Part shown: in pieces, positions 34,903 through 44,775 of the stretch
Position numbering within the stretch: the stretch's first letter is position 1
How the letters are laid out: each line of letters starts with the position of its first letter
Source of the DNA: Meridianimarinicoccus sp. MJW13
GTDB lineage: Bacteria > Pseudomonadota > Alphaproteobacteria > Rhodobacterales > Rhodobacteraceae
Direction of reading: 5' to 3'
Assembly (NCBI RefSeq): GCF_014901205.1
Contig: NZ_JACNMU010000012.1
Coordinates: 1-64,000, forward strand
DNA length: 64,000 nucleotides
Position numbers and translations under genes: made by a program
Notes under the pieces: generated by a model
What the model was told of the DNA's origin: nothing
What the model saw: only the letters and a program-made list of their open reading frames with translations
Databases searched by the model: none

Positions 34903-35107
34903 ATTCTGCCCGGCGGTGAGGCTGGTGGTCAGAAGGTCCGCCATCCGGAACATTCGTCAGCCCAGACGGAAAACGGCGCATTCATGCCGGTGGCGTCCCG
35001 GCGTTCAACAGAGCTTTGTAAAAGGTGACGTTAGCGTTAACCTTTTTCTGACATGTCACCGCAAAGTCCATTTCCGCTGATTCCTTTCGTGACTTCCGGA
35101 GGAGTGA

Positions 35108-36475
35108 ATGAGCCGTTTTGAGCGCTTCGTAACCCGCAGGGTGCCGGTTTGGGCCGTCGGCCTTCTGGTGGTGTTTGGCCTGATCGGCACGATCGCTTTT
35201 TCCAATATCGCGGTGCACACAGCGCAAGGCGGGCGCAAGGCCGGGGTCGCGGGGGACATGATCTTTGCGGTCTCGAACATCCCGAAATTCCTCAACAGCC
35301 TTGTCTCGGCCGAGCGCTACCTGAAAATCTCGAACCGGCGGTTCGAGGGCCGCTCGGGGTTCACCTTTGCCTATCCGCCGGGCATTCGCGTCGATGCCGG
35401 GTACCTGCTGCTCAGCCGCTACGATCCGGATCGGGCGCGCGGCGTCATCGAATTGTGGGACCTCAACGCCCAGACAGAATTGCACGTCTGGCTGCCGCCC
35501 ATCGACGAAATCAACCGACAGGCCACGGATTTCAAGAGCGACACCATGGATCTGGCCCGCGACAAGAACCAGAGCCGTTTTCTGCCGCGCCATCCGGCGA
35601 TCCTGCCCAACGGCGATATCGTCATCAAGTCGCGCACGCCCCTGTCCCGCGTAGATGCCTGCAACCGCATCGTCTGGATCAACGACGACTACCTGTTTCA
35701 CCATTCGACCGAGGTCGACACCGATGGCTCGCTCTGGGTGGCCACGGTGCTGAATCCGCCTTCGATCGCCCGTGTGAACAAGGAGGAATTTCTCGACGAC
35801 GCCATCACCCACGTCAGCGCCGAGGGGGAGGTTCTGATGGTGCGTTCGGTGGCCGATATTCTGCTCAAGCAGGGGATGCACAATTTCGTTTTCGGCCGGG
35901 ATGAGTATCTGGCCAATCCCATTCACCTCAACGACATCCAGCCGGTGACGGCCGATGGCCCCTACTGGAAGAAGGGCGACCTGTTCCTGAGCCTGCGGAA
36001 TCCGTCGATGATCGCGCTGTACCGTCCGTCCGAGGATCGCATCGTCTGGTCCAAGTCCGGTCCCTGGAGCCACCAGCACGATGTCGATGTGCTGGACGAT
36101 CACCGGATTGCGGTGTTCAACAACAACTCTTACGAAGCCTATCCGATCCCGTGGATTCCCGATCATTCCGAGGTGCTGGTCTATGACTTCGACACCCAGA
36201 CGGTCACCTCGCCGTGGGGGGACGTGCTGGCCGAGATGGCGTTGCGCAGCGCGACCGAGGGATTGCAGCAAATTCGTGCCTCGGGCGAAATCATGATCGA
36301 GGAACAGAATGCCGGGCGGCTGTTCGCGCTGGATGCGGACCAGAGCCTGCTGTGGGAATATATCAACCGGGATGAAGAGGGCTATCAGGCCCGTCTGGGG
36401 TGGAGCCGCTTTCTGGAACCCGCGGCCGGTGATGCGCTGGTTGCAAAGCTCAACACCCTGACCTGCCAAAGCTAG
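35108..36475 (+). CDS. Membrane-anchored arylsulfotransferase-like beta-propeller protein
   Basis: A 455-residue protein. A single N-terminal membrane helix (about 14-33, VWAVGLLVVFGLIGTIAF) anchors a periplasmic propeller. HHSTEVDTDGSLWVA and later HQHDVDVLDDHRIAVFNNN are typical of the ASST family, in which such a His is part of the sulfate-transfer site. Real ASST enzymes move sulfate between phenols; many roseobacter relatives are uncharacterised. No partner gene is next to it. GGAGG precedes the ATG. Confidence 0.7.
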   Translation: MSRFERFVTRRVPVWAVGLLVVFGLIGTIAFSNIAVHTAQGGRKAGVAGDMIFAVSNIPKFLNSLVSAERYLKISNRRFEGRSGFTFAYPPGIRVDAGYLLLSRYDPDRARGVIELWDLNAQTELHVWLPPIDEINRQATDFKSDTMDLARDKNQSRFLPRHPAILPNGDIVIKSRTPLSRVDACNRIVWINDDYLFHHSTEVDTDGSLWVATVLNPPSIARVNKEEFLDDAITHVSAEGEVLMVRSVADILLKQGMHNFVFGRDEYLANPIHLNDIQPVTADGPYWKKGDLFLSLRNPSMIALYRPSEDRIVWSKSGPWSHQHDVDVLDDHRIAVFNNNSYEAYPIPWIPDHSEVLVYDFDTQTVTSPWGDVLAEMALRSATEGLQQIRASGEIMIEEQNAGRLFALDADQSLLWEYINRDEEGYQARLGWSRFLEPAAGDALVAKLNTLTCQS

Positions 36476-36543
36476 GCGTGTGGCGTGCGCCGGGGGCGGA
36501 CAATTCCCTTGCCAATCCGACGTGCTTGGCGGCAGATGCGACC

Positions 36544-37791
36544 ATGACCTCATTTGCCGATGCCGCCCTTGCCGCCACCGCCCGCATGCGGGCCCTGTTT
36601 CCGCCCACGCCCCTGTTGCGCAACGACTTTCTGTCGGAAAGATACGGCGCGGACATCTGGTTGAAGCGCGAAGACCTGTCGCCGGTACGCTCCTACAAGA
36701 TCCGCGGGGCCTTCAACGCCATGCGCAAGGTCCGCGCCGAGACACCCGAGCAGGATCAGTTCGTTTGCGCCAGCGCCGGCAACCATGCGCAGGGCGTGGC
36801 CTTTACCTGCAAGCATTTCGGGGTGCGCGGCACGATCTTCATGCCGGTGACCACACCGCAACAGAAGATCCAGAAGACCCGCGCTTTCGGCGGCGACGCC
36901 ATCAAGGTGCGGCTTACAGGGGATTATTTCGACGACACGCTAGCCTCGGCGCAGGCGTACTGCCGCGAGATCGGCGGCCATTTTCTGGCCCCCTTCGATG
37001 ATGCCGATGTGATCGAAGGACAGGCCTCGGTCTCGGTCGAGATCCTGGACCAGTTGGGAAAATCACCCGATCTGATGGTGCTGCCGGTGGGCGGGGGTGG
37101 TCTTGCCTCGGGGGCGCGACGGTATCTGTCCGAAGTGGCACCGGCGGTGGATCTGCGTCTGGTGGAGCCGCAGGGCGGTGCCAGCCTGAGTGCGGCGCTG
37201 GCTGCCGGGGCGCCGGTGAAGCTGGCCAAGGTGGACAATTTCGTCGATGGCGCGGCCGTGGCCCAGATCGGCGCGCTGACCTTCGAGGTATTGAAAGCAA
37301 CGCCGCCGGAAAAGGTGCTGACGGCGCCCGAGGATCGCATCTGCACCACGCTGGTCGAGATGCTGAACGTCGAGGGCATCGTGCTGGAACCGGCGGGCGC
37401 GCTGGCCGTGGACAGCCTGGCCGACATCACGCAGGACATATCCGGAAAGACCGTGGTCTGCGTCACCTCGGGGGGCAATTTCGATTTCGAACGTCTGCCG
37501 GAGGTGAAGGAACGGGCCCTGAAATTCTCGGGCATCAAGAAGTACTTCATCCTGCGCCTGCCGCAGCGGCCCGGCGCGCTGAAGGATTTCCTGAACCTTC
37601 TGGGGCCGGATGACGATATTGCCCGGTTCGAATACCTGAAGAAGTCGGCGCGCAACTTCGGGTCGGTCCTGATCGGGATCGAAACCCCCGATGCGGGCAA
37701 TTTCGACGATCTGTTTGCCCGGCTTGATGCGCATGGCTTCGTCTATCAGGACATCACCCGCAACACGACACTGGCCGAATTCCTTATCTGA
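36544..37791 (+). CDS. ilvA: Threonine ammonia-lyase
   Basis: A 415-residue PLP enzyme that deaminates threonine to 2-oxobutanoate, the first step of isoleucine synthesis. The PLP lysine is in SYKIRGAFNAM, the substrate loop is SAGNHAQG and the phosphate loop is PVGGGGLASG. One C-terminal ACT-like domain (FILRLPQRPGALKDFLNLLG) is present instead of two, as in the shorter regulated form. Start at 36544 gives the standard N-terminus; an upstream GTG at 36478 abuts the previous stop. Confidence 0.9.
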   Translation: MTSFADAALAATARMRALFPPTPLLRNDFLSERYGADIWLKREDLSPVRSYKIRGAFNAMRKVRAETPEQDQFVCASAGNHAQGVAFTCKHFGVRGTIFMPVTTPQQKIQKTRAFGGDAIKVRLTGDYFDDTLASAQAYCREIGGHFLAPFDDADVIEGQASVSVEILDQLGKSPDLMVLPVGGGGLASGARRYLSEVAPAVDLRLVEPQGGASLSAALAAGAPVKLAKVDNFVDGAAVAQIGALTFEVLKATPPEKVLTAPEDRICTTLVEMLNVEGIVLEPAGALAVDSLADITQDISGKTVVCVTSGGNFDFERLPEVKERALKFSGIKKYFILRLPQRPGALKDFLNLLGPDDDIARFEYLKKSARNFGSVLIGIETPDAGNFDDLFARLDAHGFVYQDITRNTTLAEFLI

Positions 37792-37794
37792 GCT

Positions 37795-38115
37795 TCAGGC
37801 CGCCGACCGATGCTCGGCCAAAGCCTGCAGGCACTGGTCATATCGCGCCAGGATGCCCGCCAGATCGACCTGATCGGCCTGTCCCTGTCGGGCCAGCAGT
37901 TCGCCGGCCTGGCAAGCCTCGGCCAGCGGCGTGAACCCAAGGTTCAGGGCCGCTCCGCGGAGGAAATGCAGATCCGCGCCCAGAGTGGCCGGATCCGGCC
38001 CCGCGCGCAGCTTGGTGGCCAACTCCTCGATCTCGGCCATGAACATCTCGACGATCTCGTCCAGCGCCTCTGCGCCGACTTCGTCCCGCAATTCATCCAG
38101 TCGCGCCCAATCCAT
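37795..38115 (-). CDS. Histidine phosphotransfer (Hpt) domain protein
   Basis: A 106-residue single-domain Hpt protein. The phosphorylated residue is His50 in LHFLRGAALNLGF, matching the HxLKGxxxxLG pattern. It starts at the ATG 38115 with GGGAG upstream. It is divergent from a REC-PP2C protein, so it probably passes a phosphoryl group to that receiver, though a kinase is not in the window. Confidence 0.82.
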   Translation of the reverse strand: MDWARLDELRDEVGAEALDEIVEMFMAEIEELATKLRAGPDPATLGADLHFLRGAALNLGFTPLAEACQAGELLARQGQADQVDLAGILARYDQCLQALAEHRSAA

Positions 38116-38254
38116 GCGCCAAACTCCCACACCTATTACCCGGCCCGGAGCCTAGCGGAGCCGCCTTAAGAACCCACTGATAAAACCCGTAGAATTGTCG
38201 GTTTCACTTTTTGTTAACACTGCGCTGTCACTGGAGGATCATTCGGGGGTTCCG

Positions 38255-39535
38255 ATGACCAGACATGACACCTTGCCTTTCGTGGGCGCCGACACGACCG
38301 CCGGGGCGCGGCCCCGGATCCTGATCGTGGACGACAGCCCGGCGCAGCGGATGCTGATGGCGGCGCAATTGCGGCGGTTCGGCTTTGACGTGCTTGAGGC
38401 CGATTGTGCCGAACGCGCGCTTGAAGTCTGCCGCAGCCAGGAGATCCGGCTGATCCTCAGCGACTGGGTGATGCCGGGCATGTGCGGCCCGGAACTGTGT
38501 CATCGGGTCAAATCCGATCCCGATCTCAGCTATGCCTATTTCATCCTGCTGACGTCAAAAAGCGAACGGGCGGATATTGCCCACGGGCTGGATCGCGGGG
38601 CCGACGATTTCCTGACCAAGCCGGTGAACGGCGACGAGTTGCGCGCGCGGCTGAAGGCCGGGATGCGGGTGATCGCCATGCAGCACGAATTGTCCGAGAA
38701 GAACCGCCTGATCGGCCAGACATTGTCCGAACTTCAGGGCCTTTACGGCAAGATCGAGGAAGACCTGCTTGAAGCCCAGAAACTGCAGGAAGCGCTGGTG
38801 CGCGAGCGGTTTCGCGATTTCGGCACCGGGCAGGTGTCGCTTCTGTTGCGGTCCAGCGGCCATGTGGGCGGCGACCTGGTGGGTTTTTTCCGCGCCAGTG
38901 CCAGCCAGGTGGGGCTCTATTCCATAGATGTCTCGGGGCATGGCATCAGCTCTGCTCTGATGACCGCGCGGCTGGCCGGGCACCTGAACACCGCCAGCCC
39001 GCGCCAGAATATCGCCCTGTCGCACACCGCCGGGGATTTCTACCGCGTGCTTCCGCCGGATGAAGTCGTGCGGCGGTTCAACGAATTGATGTCCACGGTG
39101 ATCTCGACGGATCTCTATTTCACCATCGCCTATGCCATCGTCGATCTCGACAGCGGGGTGGTGGATTTCTGCCAGGCCGGCCATCCGCACCCGGTGGTAC
39201 AGCGCGCCGATGGATCGGTGGAACTGCACGGGCAGGGCGGGTTGCCCGTCGGCCTGATCGACGCGGCGGACTATGCCCCCGTGCGGGTCAAGCTGTGCCC
39301 CGGCGACCGGCTGCTGCTGGCCTCGGACGGGATCACTGAATGTCCCGGTCGCAGCGGCGGGCAGTTGGAAGACGCAGGCTTTCAGACCATGCTGGCCGCA
39401 CGCAAGTCTCTGGCGGGACCGGCATTGCTGGACGGTCTGGTGACCGATCTGGAGGATTTCTCGGGCGTGTCGGAGTTTCCCGACGACGTCTCCGTCGCGA
39501 TGTTCGAGTTTCGCGGGGCCGAGCCGGGTCGTTAA
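38255..39535 (+). CDS. Response regulator fused to PP2C-type serine phosphatase
   Basis: A 426-residue two-domain protein. Receiver at about 21-140, with Asp26, Asp27, the phosphorylated Asp70 (LILSDWVMP) and a conserved Lys in LLTSKSE. A helical linker (140-185) leads to a SpoIIE/RsbU-type PP2C domain with GGDLVGFF, IDVSGHGISSAL and LLLASDGITECP, which supply the metal aspartates. Such proteins dephosphorylate anti-sigma factor antagonists in the general stress response. Alternative upstream start at 38195. Confidence 0.88.
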   Translation: MTRHDTLPFVGADTTAGARPRILIVDDSPAQRMLMAAQLRRFGFDVLEADCAERALEVCRSQEIRLILSDWVMPGMCGPELCHRVKSDPDLSYAYFILLTSKSERADIAHGLDRGADDFLTKPVNGDELRARLKAGMRVIAMQHELSEKNRLIGQTLSELQGLYGKIEEDLLEAQKLQEALVRERFRDFGTGQVSLLLRSSGHVGGDLVGFFRASASQVGLYSIDVSGHGISSALMTARLAGHLNTASPRQNIALSHTAGDFYRVLPPDEVVRRFNELMSTVISTDLYFTIAYAIVDLDSGVVDFCQAGHPHPVVQRADGSVELHGQGGLPVGLIDAADYAPVRVKLCPGDRLLLASDGITECPGRSGGQLEDAGFQTMLAARKSLAGPALLDGLVTDLEDFSGVSEFPDDVSVAMFEFRGAEPGR

Positions 39536-39978
39536 AGCCCGATCTTTCGGGCATAGCGGCGCAAGGCGGCGCGGTCGCCGGGACTGCCGACCAGTTTTGC
39601 AGCGGTATCCACGGGCAGCCAGACGGCGGTGTGACCGGCCTCGGGCGGTGGCGCCACTGCGCGGGCCGGGCGCGCCACGTAGATCAGGCAGATCTTTTCC
39701 GCCCAGATGTCGTATTCGGGCATGAAGGTGAACCGCCGGTGCGCGTCGAACCGGGTGGCCCGTCCGATGTGCCAGCCGGTCTCTTCGAACACTTCTCGAT
39801 ACAGGGCGCACAGGGGCTGTTCACCGGGGTCGATGCCGCCACCGGGAAGCTGAAACTCGGGCACCGGCGCCATCTGATGGGTCAATAAAACCTGGTCGCC
39901 GCGCGCCAGAATGGCGTAAACGCCGGGCCGCGCCACGTGGCGACGCGAGCCATCCACCGGGTCTCCGTATCTGCGCAT
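39532..39978 (-). CDS. Nudix hydrolase
   Basis: A 148-residue Nudix enzyme. The box GGGIDPGEQPLCALYREVFE followed by ETGW fits GX5EX7REUXEEXGU, with Trp at the last position. It would hydrolyse a nucleoside diphosphate derivative; the substrate is unknown. Its stop overlaps the stop region of the PP2C gene by 4 bases. Confidence 0.85.
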   Translation of the reverse strand: MRRYGDPVDGSRRHVARPGVYAILARGDQVLLTHQMAPVPEFQLPGGGIDPGEQPLCALYREVFEETGWHIGRATRFDAHRRFTFMPEYDIWAEKICLIYVARPARAVAPPPEAGHTAVWLPVDTAAKLVGSPGDRAALRRYARKIGL

Positions 39979-40047
39979 CCCTTGGACCTTCGGTTGTCGT
40001 GCCTATATGGACGCGGTATGCCCCCCTAATCGGGCGAAGGAAACCCC

Positions 40048-41058
40048 ATGACCCTTGGATCGAAGATTGCCTGGGACGACACCGTCCTGCCATTTCAACT
40101 TGACCGCACCGATGTGCGGGGCCGCGTCGCGCGTCTGGACGGGGTGCTGGATGGCATCCTGTCCCAGCACGATTACCCGCCCCAGATCGAAGCCCTTGTG
40201 GCCGAGATGGCCCTGCTGACCGCGCTGATTGGCCAGACCATCAAGCTGCGCTGGAAGCTGTCGCTGCAAGTGCGCAGCAGCGGCGCGGCACGGCTGATCG
40301 CCACCGACTATTATGCCCCGACCGAGGATGGCGCTCCGGCGCGGATCCGGGCCTATGCCAGCTATGACGCCGACAAGCTGACCGATGACACCGCCTTCGC
40401 GCAGGTGGGCAAGGGCTATTTCGCGATCCTGATCGATCAGGGCAAGGGCACCAAACCCTATCAGGGGATCACGCCGCTTGCGGGCACCTCGCTGAAGGGC
40501 TGCGCCGAGACCTATTTCGCCCAGTCCGAGCAGTTGCCGACCCGTTTTGCCCTGACATTCGGCGAATCGACCGAAGCCGGTGGCACGCCGCATTGGCGCG
40601 CAGGCGGCGTCATGCTGCAGATGATGCCCAAGGGCGCGGCCCCGGCGTCGGGCGAAGGCGGTTCGGGAGATGCCGGGCTGATGCAGGCCGAGGATCTGCT
40701 GGACGGCGACGCCGAAGAGAACTGGTCGCGCGCCAACCTGCTGCTGGACACAGTGGACGAGTTGGAGCTGATCGGCCCTTCGGTGCAGCCCACCGAACTC
40801 CTGGTGCGGCTCTTCCACGAGGAACAGCCACGCGTCTTTGATGCCCAGTCGGTGGCCTTCGGCTGTACCTGCAGTTCTGATCGGGTGCGCCAAAGCCTGT
40901 CGATCTATTCGGCCAAGGACATCGGCCATATGACCACGCCGGAAGGCACGGTGACCGCCGATTGCCAGTTCTGCGGCGCGCATTATGAATTCGACCCCGC
41001 GACCCTGGGGTTCGAAGCCACCGCCGCGCCGGATGCCGACAGCGATGCCGGCCAGTGA
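40048..41058 (+). CDS. hslO: Hsp33 redox-regulated chaperone
   Basis: A 336-residue holdase activated by oxidation. The C-terminal zinc switch is complete: CTC in FGCTCSSDRV and CQFC about 40 residues later. In reduced cells the four cysteines hold zinc; oxidation and unfolding expose the client site. The middle region (residues about 195-230) has an extra Gly/Ala/Asp-rich insertion. Confidence 0.93.
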   Translation: MTLGSKIAWDDTVLPFQLDRTDVRGRVARLDGVLDGILSQHDYPPQIEALVAEMALLTALIGQTIKLRWKLSLQVRSSGAARLIATDYYAPTEDGAPARIRAYASYDADKLTDDTAFAQVGKGYFAILIDQGKGTKPYQGITPLAGTSLKGCAETYFAQSEQLPTRFALTFGESTEAGGTPHWRAGGVMLQMMPKGAAPASGEGGSGDAGLMQAEDLLDGDAEENWSRANLLLDTVDELELIGPSVQPTELLVRLFHEEQPRVFDAQSVAFGCTCSSDRVRQSLSIYSAKDIGHMTTPEGTVTADCQFCGAHYEFDPATLGFEATAAPDADSDAGQ

Positions 41059-41653
41059 CACCGGGCGCCGCCTTCGGGCGGCGCTGACCCTGCAGACCGG
41101 GGCCTCGTCGGATTTCGATCTGAACCCGGATGCGGTTTTGCCCCCGGGCCGCAAGCTGCGCGATGCGGCGGTGCTGGTCGCCGTTCTGGACACCGCCGAC
41201 GGGCCGCAGATCTATCTGACCAAGCGCGCCTCGCATCTGGCGCATCATCCCGGCCAGATTGCCTTTCCCGGCGGCAAGGTCGATGCCACCGACAGCGGGA
41301 TCGAAGCCGCGGCCCTGCGCGAAGCACGCGAGGAGATCGGCCTGCCCGCCTCTCATGTGTCCATCCTGGGCCGGCTGCCTTGCCACGAGACCGTCACAAG
41401 TTTCCGGGTGACGCCGGTGCTGGCGCAAATCACCCGGCCTTTCGCGTTGCGGCCCGAACCCGGCGAGGTCGACGAGGTCTTCACCGTGCCGCTGCGCCAT
41501 CTGGCTGATCCGGCCCGCTACCGGGTCGAGGGCCGACGCTGGCGCGGCGCAAGGCGCCATTACTACACCGTGCCCTTCGGGCCGTACTATGTCTGGGGCG
41601 CCACGGCGCGCATTCTGCGGGGGCTGGCGGACCGGCTGGCGCAGGTCCCGTGA
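41045..41653 (+). CDS. Nudix CoA pyrophosphatase-like protein
   Basis: A 202-residue protein. The UPF0035/CoA motif reads HLAHHPGQIAFPGGKVD just before the Nudix box GGKVDATDSGIEAAALREAR ending EEIGL, the combination that marks coenzyme A diphosphatases (NudL type). It starts at 41045, inside the end of hslO (14-base overlap), and is followed directly by cca. Confidence 0.87.
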   Translation: MPASDTGRRLRAALTLQTGASSDFDLNPDAVLPPGRKLRDAAVLVAVLDTADGPQIYLTKRASHLAHHPGQIAFPGGKVDATDSGIEAAALREAREEIGLPASHVSILGRLPCHETVTSFRVTPVLAQITRPFALRPEPGEVDEVFTVPLRHLADPARYRVEGRRWRGARRHYYTVPFGPYYVWGATARILRGLADRLAQVP

Positions 41654-42810
41654 CCCGGATTGACGCCGACTGGCTGGCGGACCCGGCGGCGCGCGCGGTT
41701 TGTGCGGCCCTGACCGAGGCCGGGCACAGGATCTATTTCGTCGGCGGATGCGTCCGCAACACGCTGTTGGGCCGCCCGGTCAGCGATCTGGATCTGGCCA
41801 CCGATGCACGACCCGAACAGACCGAGGCTGCTGCTGCCGCCGCCGGGTTGAAGTCGGTGCCGACCGGCAAGGATCACGGCACCATCACGCTGGTCGCCGG
41901 GGGGCAGGGCTTCGAGGTCACCACCTTTCGCCATGACATCGAGACCGATGGCCGTCACGCGGTGGTGCGGTTTTCGGACAAACTGGAAGACGACGCGGCG
42001 CGGCGCGATTTCACCATGAATGCCCTATACGCCACGCCCGACGGTCAGATCCTCGATCCCGTGGGCGGGTTGGAGGATCTGCGCGCCGGCCGCCTGCGGT
42101 TCATCGGCGACGCCGATCAGCGGATTGCCGAGGATTACCTGCGCATCCTGCGATTCTTCCGCTTCCATGCGTGGTATGCCGACCCCGCAGGCGGCATGGA
42201 CGCCGAGGCCCTGGCCGCCTGTGCCGCCGGGGCCGAGGGGTTGGACCGGCTGGCGGCAGAGCGGGTGGGGCAGGAAATTCTGAAACTCCTTGCCGCCCCC
42301 GATCCCGGCCCCGCCGTGGCGGCGATGGAACAGGCGGGCCTTCTGTCCCGCGTGCTGCCCGGCGCGACGGCCCACGCGCTGCCGGTGCTGATCCACCTGG
42401 AAGGCGATCTGCCCGCCGATCCGCTGCGCCGTCTTGCGGTGCTGGGGGGCGAAGATGTCTCGACCCGGTTGCGACTCAGCCGCACGCAGGCCCGCCGGTT
42501 GGACCTGTTGCAGCAGGGGCTGGCCGATCCGTGCCCGGTGGCTGAGGCCGCTTATCGTCATGGTCCCGATGCGGCGCGCGACATCGCCTTGCTGCTGGCC
42601 GCCAGCCTGGAACAGCCCTTGCCTGCGACGCTGGAGGCCGATCTGGCGCGGGGGGGGGCAGCGCGCTTTCCGATCAAGGCCGCCGACCTGATGCCCCGGC
42701 TTCAGGGCAAGGCCCTGGGCACGGCGCTGACCGCGCTGGAAGCACGCTGGATCGCATCGGGGTTCACGCTGGACAAATCCGCCCTGCTGCAATTGCCCGA
42801 AGCGGGCTGA
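41650..42810 (+). CDS. cca: CCA-adding tRNA nucleotidyltransferase
   Basis: A 386-residue class II nucleotidyltransferase. GGCVRN and DLDLATDA hold the catalytic aspartates, followed by DFTMNALY and the RFIGDADQRIAEDYLRILRF nucleotide-selection region. It adds or repairs the tRNA 3' CCA; the tRNA in this window already encodes CCA, so here it would mainly repair. The GTG start overlaps the Nudix stop (GTGA). Confidence 0.92.
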   Translation: MTRIDADWLADPAARAVCAALTEAGHRIYFVGGCVRNTLLGRPVSDLDLATDARPEQTEAAAAAAGLKSVPTGKDHGTITLVAGGQGFEVTTFRHDIETDGRHAVVRFSDKLEDDAARRDFTMNALYATPDGQILDPVGGLEDLRAGRLRFIGDADQRIAEDYLRILRFFRFHAWYADPAGGMDAEALAACAAGAEGLDRLAAERVGQEILKLLAAPDPGPAVAAMEQAGLLSRVLPGATAHALPVLIHLEGDLPADPLRRLAVLGGEDVSTRLRLSRTQARRLDLLQQGLADPCPVAEAAYRHGPDAARDIALLLAASLEQPLPATLEADLARGGAARFPIKAADLMPRLQGKALGTALTALEARWIASGFTLDKSALLQLPEAG

Positions 42811-42921
42811 GCGGCCTTCCGCCCGGCCCCGGCCGGATTCCACGCGCCCCCCCGGTTTCCCAAGACCCGGTTTCGGGCTAGGTCTGAGGCATTGTCCTTC
42901 TCATTGGCAGGCCTGCCCCCC

Positions 42922-44775
42922 GTGTTCCGCTTTTTCGAAAATCTGGTCGATCCCTATGTGGAGTATGAAGAGGTCGACGCCCCGCCGCGTCGGCTCTGGC
43001 CGTTTCTGCGCGCCTATTCCCGCCCGTTCCGGCGGGTGTTCGTCGTGGCGGCTGTGCTGTCCATCGTCGTGGCAGCGGTCGAGGTCGGGCTGATCTACTA
43101 CATGGGCCGCATCGTCGATCTGTTGTCGGGCGGGGCGCCGGGCGAGGTCTGGCAAGCGCATCGCGTCGAATTGATCGCCATCGCCCTGTTCATCGTGTTC
43201 CTGCGCCCGCTGGTGCAGGGTGTGGACGTGATGCTGTTGAACAACGGCATCCTGCCCAGCTATGGCACGCTGTTTCGCTGGCGCGCACATCGGCAGGTAC
43301 TGCGCCAGTCGGTGGGCTGGTTCGAGAACGATTTCGCCGGCCGCATCGCCAACCGCATCATGCAGGCCCCCCCGGCGGCGGGCGAGGCGGTGTTCCAGGT
43401 CTTCGACGCGCTGACCTTCTCGTTGGCCTATCTGATCGGGGCCGCGGTGCTGCTGGCCGAGGCTGATCTGCGGCTGGCGGTGCCGCTGCTGATCTGGTTC
43501 GGCTTCTACGTGGTGCTGGTGCGCTGGACGGTGATCCATGTCGGTCCGGCGTCGCAGGCGGCCTCGGACGCGCGGTCGATGACCACCGGGCGGGTGGTGG
43601 ACAGCTATGCCAATATCCATTCGGTCAAGCTGTTCGCCCATCACGATCGCGAGTTGGAATATGCCAAGGAAGCCATCGAGGAGACCCGGCAGACCTTCAT
43701 TCGTGAAATGCGGGTGTTCACGATCATGGATGTGGCGCTGACGGCGCTGAACGGGCTGCTGATCATCGGTGTGGTGGGCTGGGCCTTCGCGCTGTGGATG
43801 CAGGGTTCGGCCAGTGTTGGCGTGGTGGCGGCAGCGACGGCACTGACCCTGCGCCTGAATGCCATGACCGGCTGGATCATGTGGGCGGTCAGCACGTTCT
43901 TTCGGTCGTTGGGCATCGTCGCCGAGGGGCTGGAGACCATCGCCCAGCCGATCACCCTGCTGGATGCCCCTGACGCGCAGCCCCTTCAATTGCGCGCGGG
44001 CGAGATCGCCGTGCGCGATCTGCGCCACCATTACGGACGCGGCAGCGGCGGGCTGGACAAGGTCAGCTTCACCCTGAAACCGGGCGAGAAGATCGGTCTG
44101 GTGGGCCGGTCCGGGGCCGGGAAATCGACGCTGGTGAAGTTGTTGCTGCGGTTCTACGAGCCTGAAGGCGGGCGCATCGAGATCGACGGGCAGGACATTG
44201 CCTGCGTCACACAGGACAGCCTGCGCGCCCGGATCGGCATGGTGCAACAGGACAGCAGCCTGCTGCACCGCTCGGTCCGCGACAACATCCTGTATGGTCG
44301 TCCCGACGCCAGCGAGGCCGAGATGATCGCCGCCGCAAGGCGCGCCGAGGCGCATGACTTCATCCTTGGGTTGCAGGACCCGGAAGGCCGGCGCGGCTAT
44401 GACGCCCATGTGGGCGAGCGCGGTGTGAAACTGTCGGGCGGGCAGCGCCAGCGGATTGCGCTGGCGCGGGTGATTCTGAAGGACGCGCCGATCCTTGTTC
44501 TGGACGAGGCCACCAGCGCGCTGGACAGCGAGGTCGAGGCCGCCATCCAAGACACGCTGTACGGCATGATGGAGGGCAAGACGGTGATCGCCATCGCGCA
44601 TCGCCTGTCCACCATCGCCCGGATGGATCGGATTCTGGTGCTGGACGCCGGCACCATCGCCGAGGAGGGCAGCCACGAGGAACTGCTGGCGCGCGGCGGG
44701 TTGTACGCAGGCTTCTGGGCGCGGCAATCGGGCGGGTTTCTGGGCACCGACCCGGACGGAGCGAGTGCGCCGTGA
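42922..44775 (+). CDS. ABC exporter half-transporter 1
   Basis: A 617-residue protein with six membrane helices in front of a nucleotide-binding domain: Walker A GRSGAGKST, signature KLSGGQRQRIALARV, Walker B ILVLDEATSALD, H-loop AHRLST. It overlaps the next gene by 4 bases; the two should form a heterodimer. Start uncertain: GTG 42922 gives MFRFFENLVDPYV, a typical opening for this group, while TTG 42892 adds ten residues. Substrate unknown, perhaps a lipid or peptide. Confidence 0.88.
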   Translation: MFRFFENLVDPYVEYEEVDAPPRRLWPFLRAYSRPFRRVFVVAAVLSIVVAAVEVGLIYYMGRIVDLLSGGAPGEVWQAHRVELIAIALFIVFLRPLVQGVDVMLLNNGILPSYGTLFRWRAHRQVLRQSVGWFENDFAGRIANRIMQAPPAAGEAVFQVFDALTFSLAYLIGAAVLLAEADLRLAVPLLIWFGFYVVLVRWTVIHVGPASQAASDARSMTTGRVVDSYANIHSVKLFAHHDRELEYAKEAIEETRQTFIREMRVFTIMDVALTALNGLLIIGVVGWAFALWMQGSASVGVVAAATALTLRLNAMTGWIMWAVSTFFRSLGIVAEGLETIAQPITLLDAPDAQPLQLRAGEIAVRDLRHHYGRGSGGLDKVSFTLKPGEKIGLVGRSGAGKSTLVKLLLRFYEPEGGRIEIDGQDIACVTQDSLRARIGMVQQDSSLLHRSVRDNILYGRPDASEAEMIAAARRAEAHDFILGLQDPEGRRGYDAHVGERGVKLSGGQRQRIALARVILKDAPILVLDEATSALDSEVEAAIQDTLYGMMEGKTVIAIAHRLSTIARMDRILVLDAGTIAEEGSHEELLARGGLYAGFWARQSGGFLGTDPDGASAP

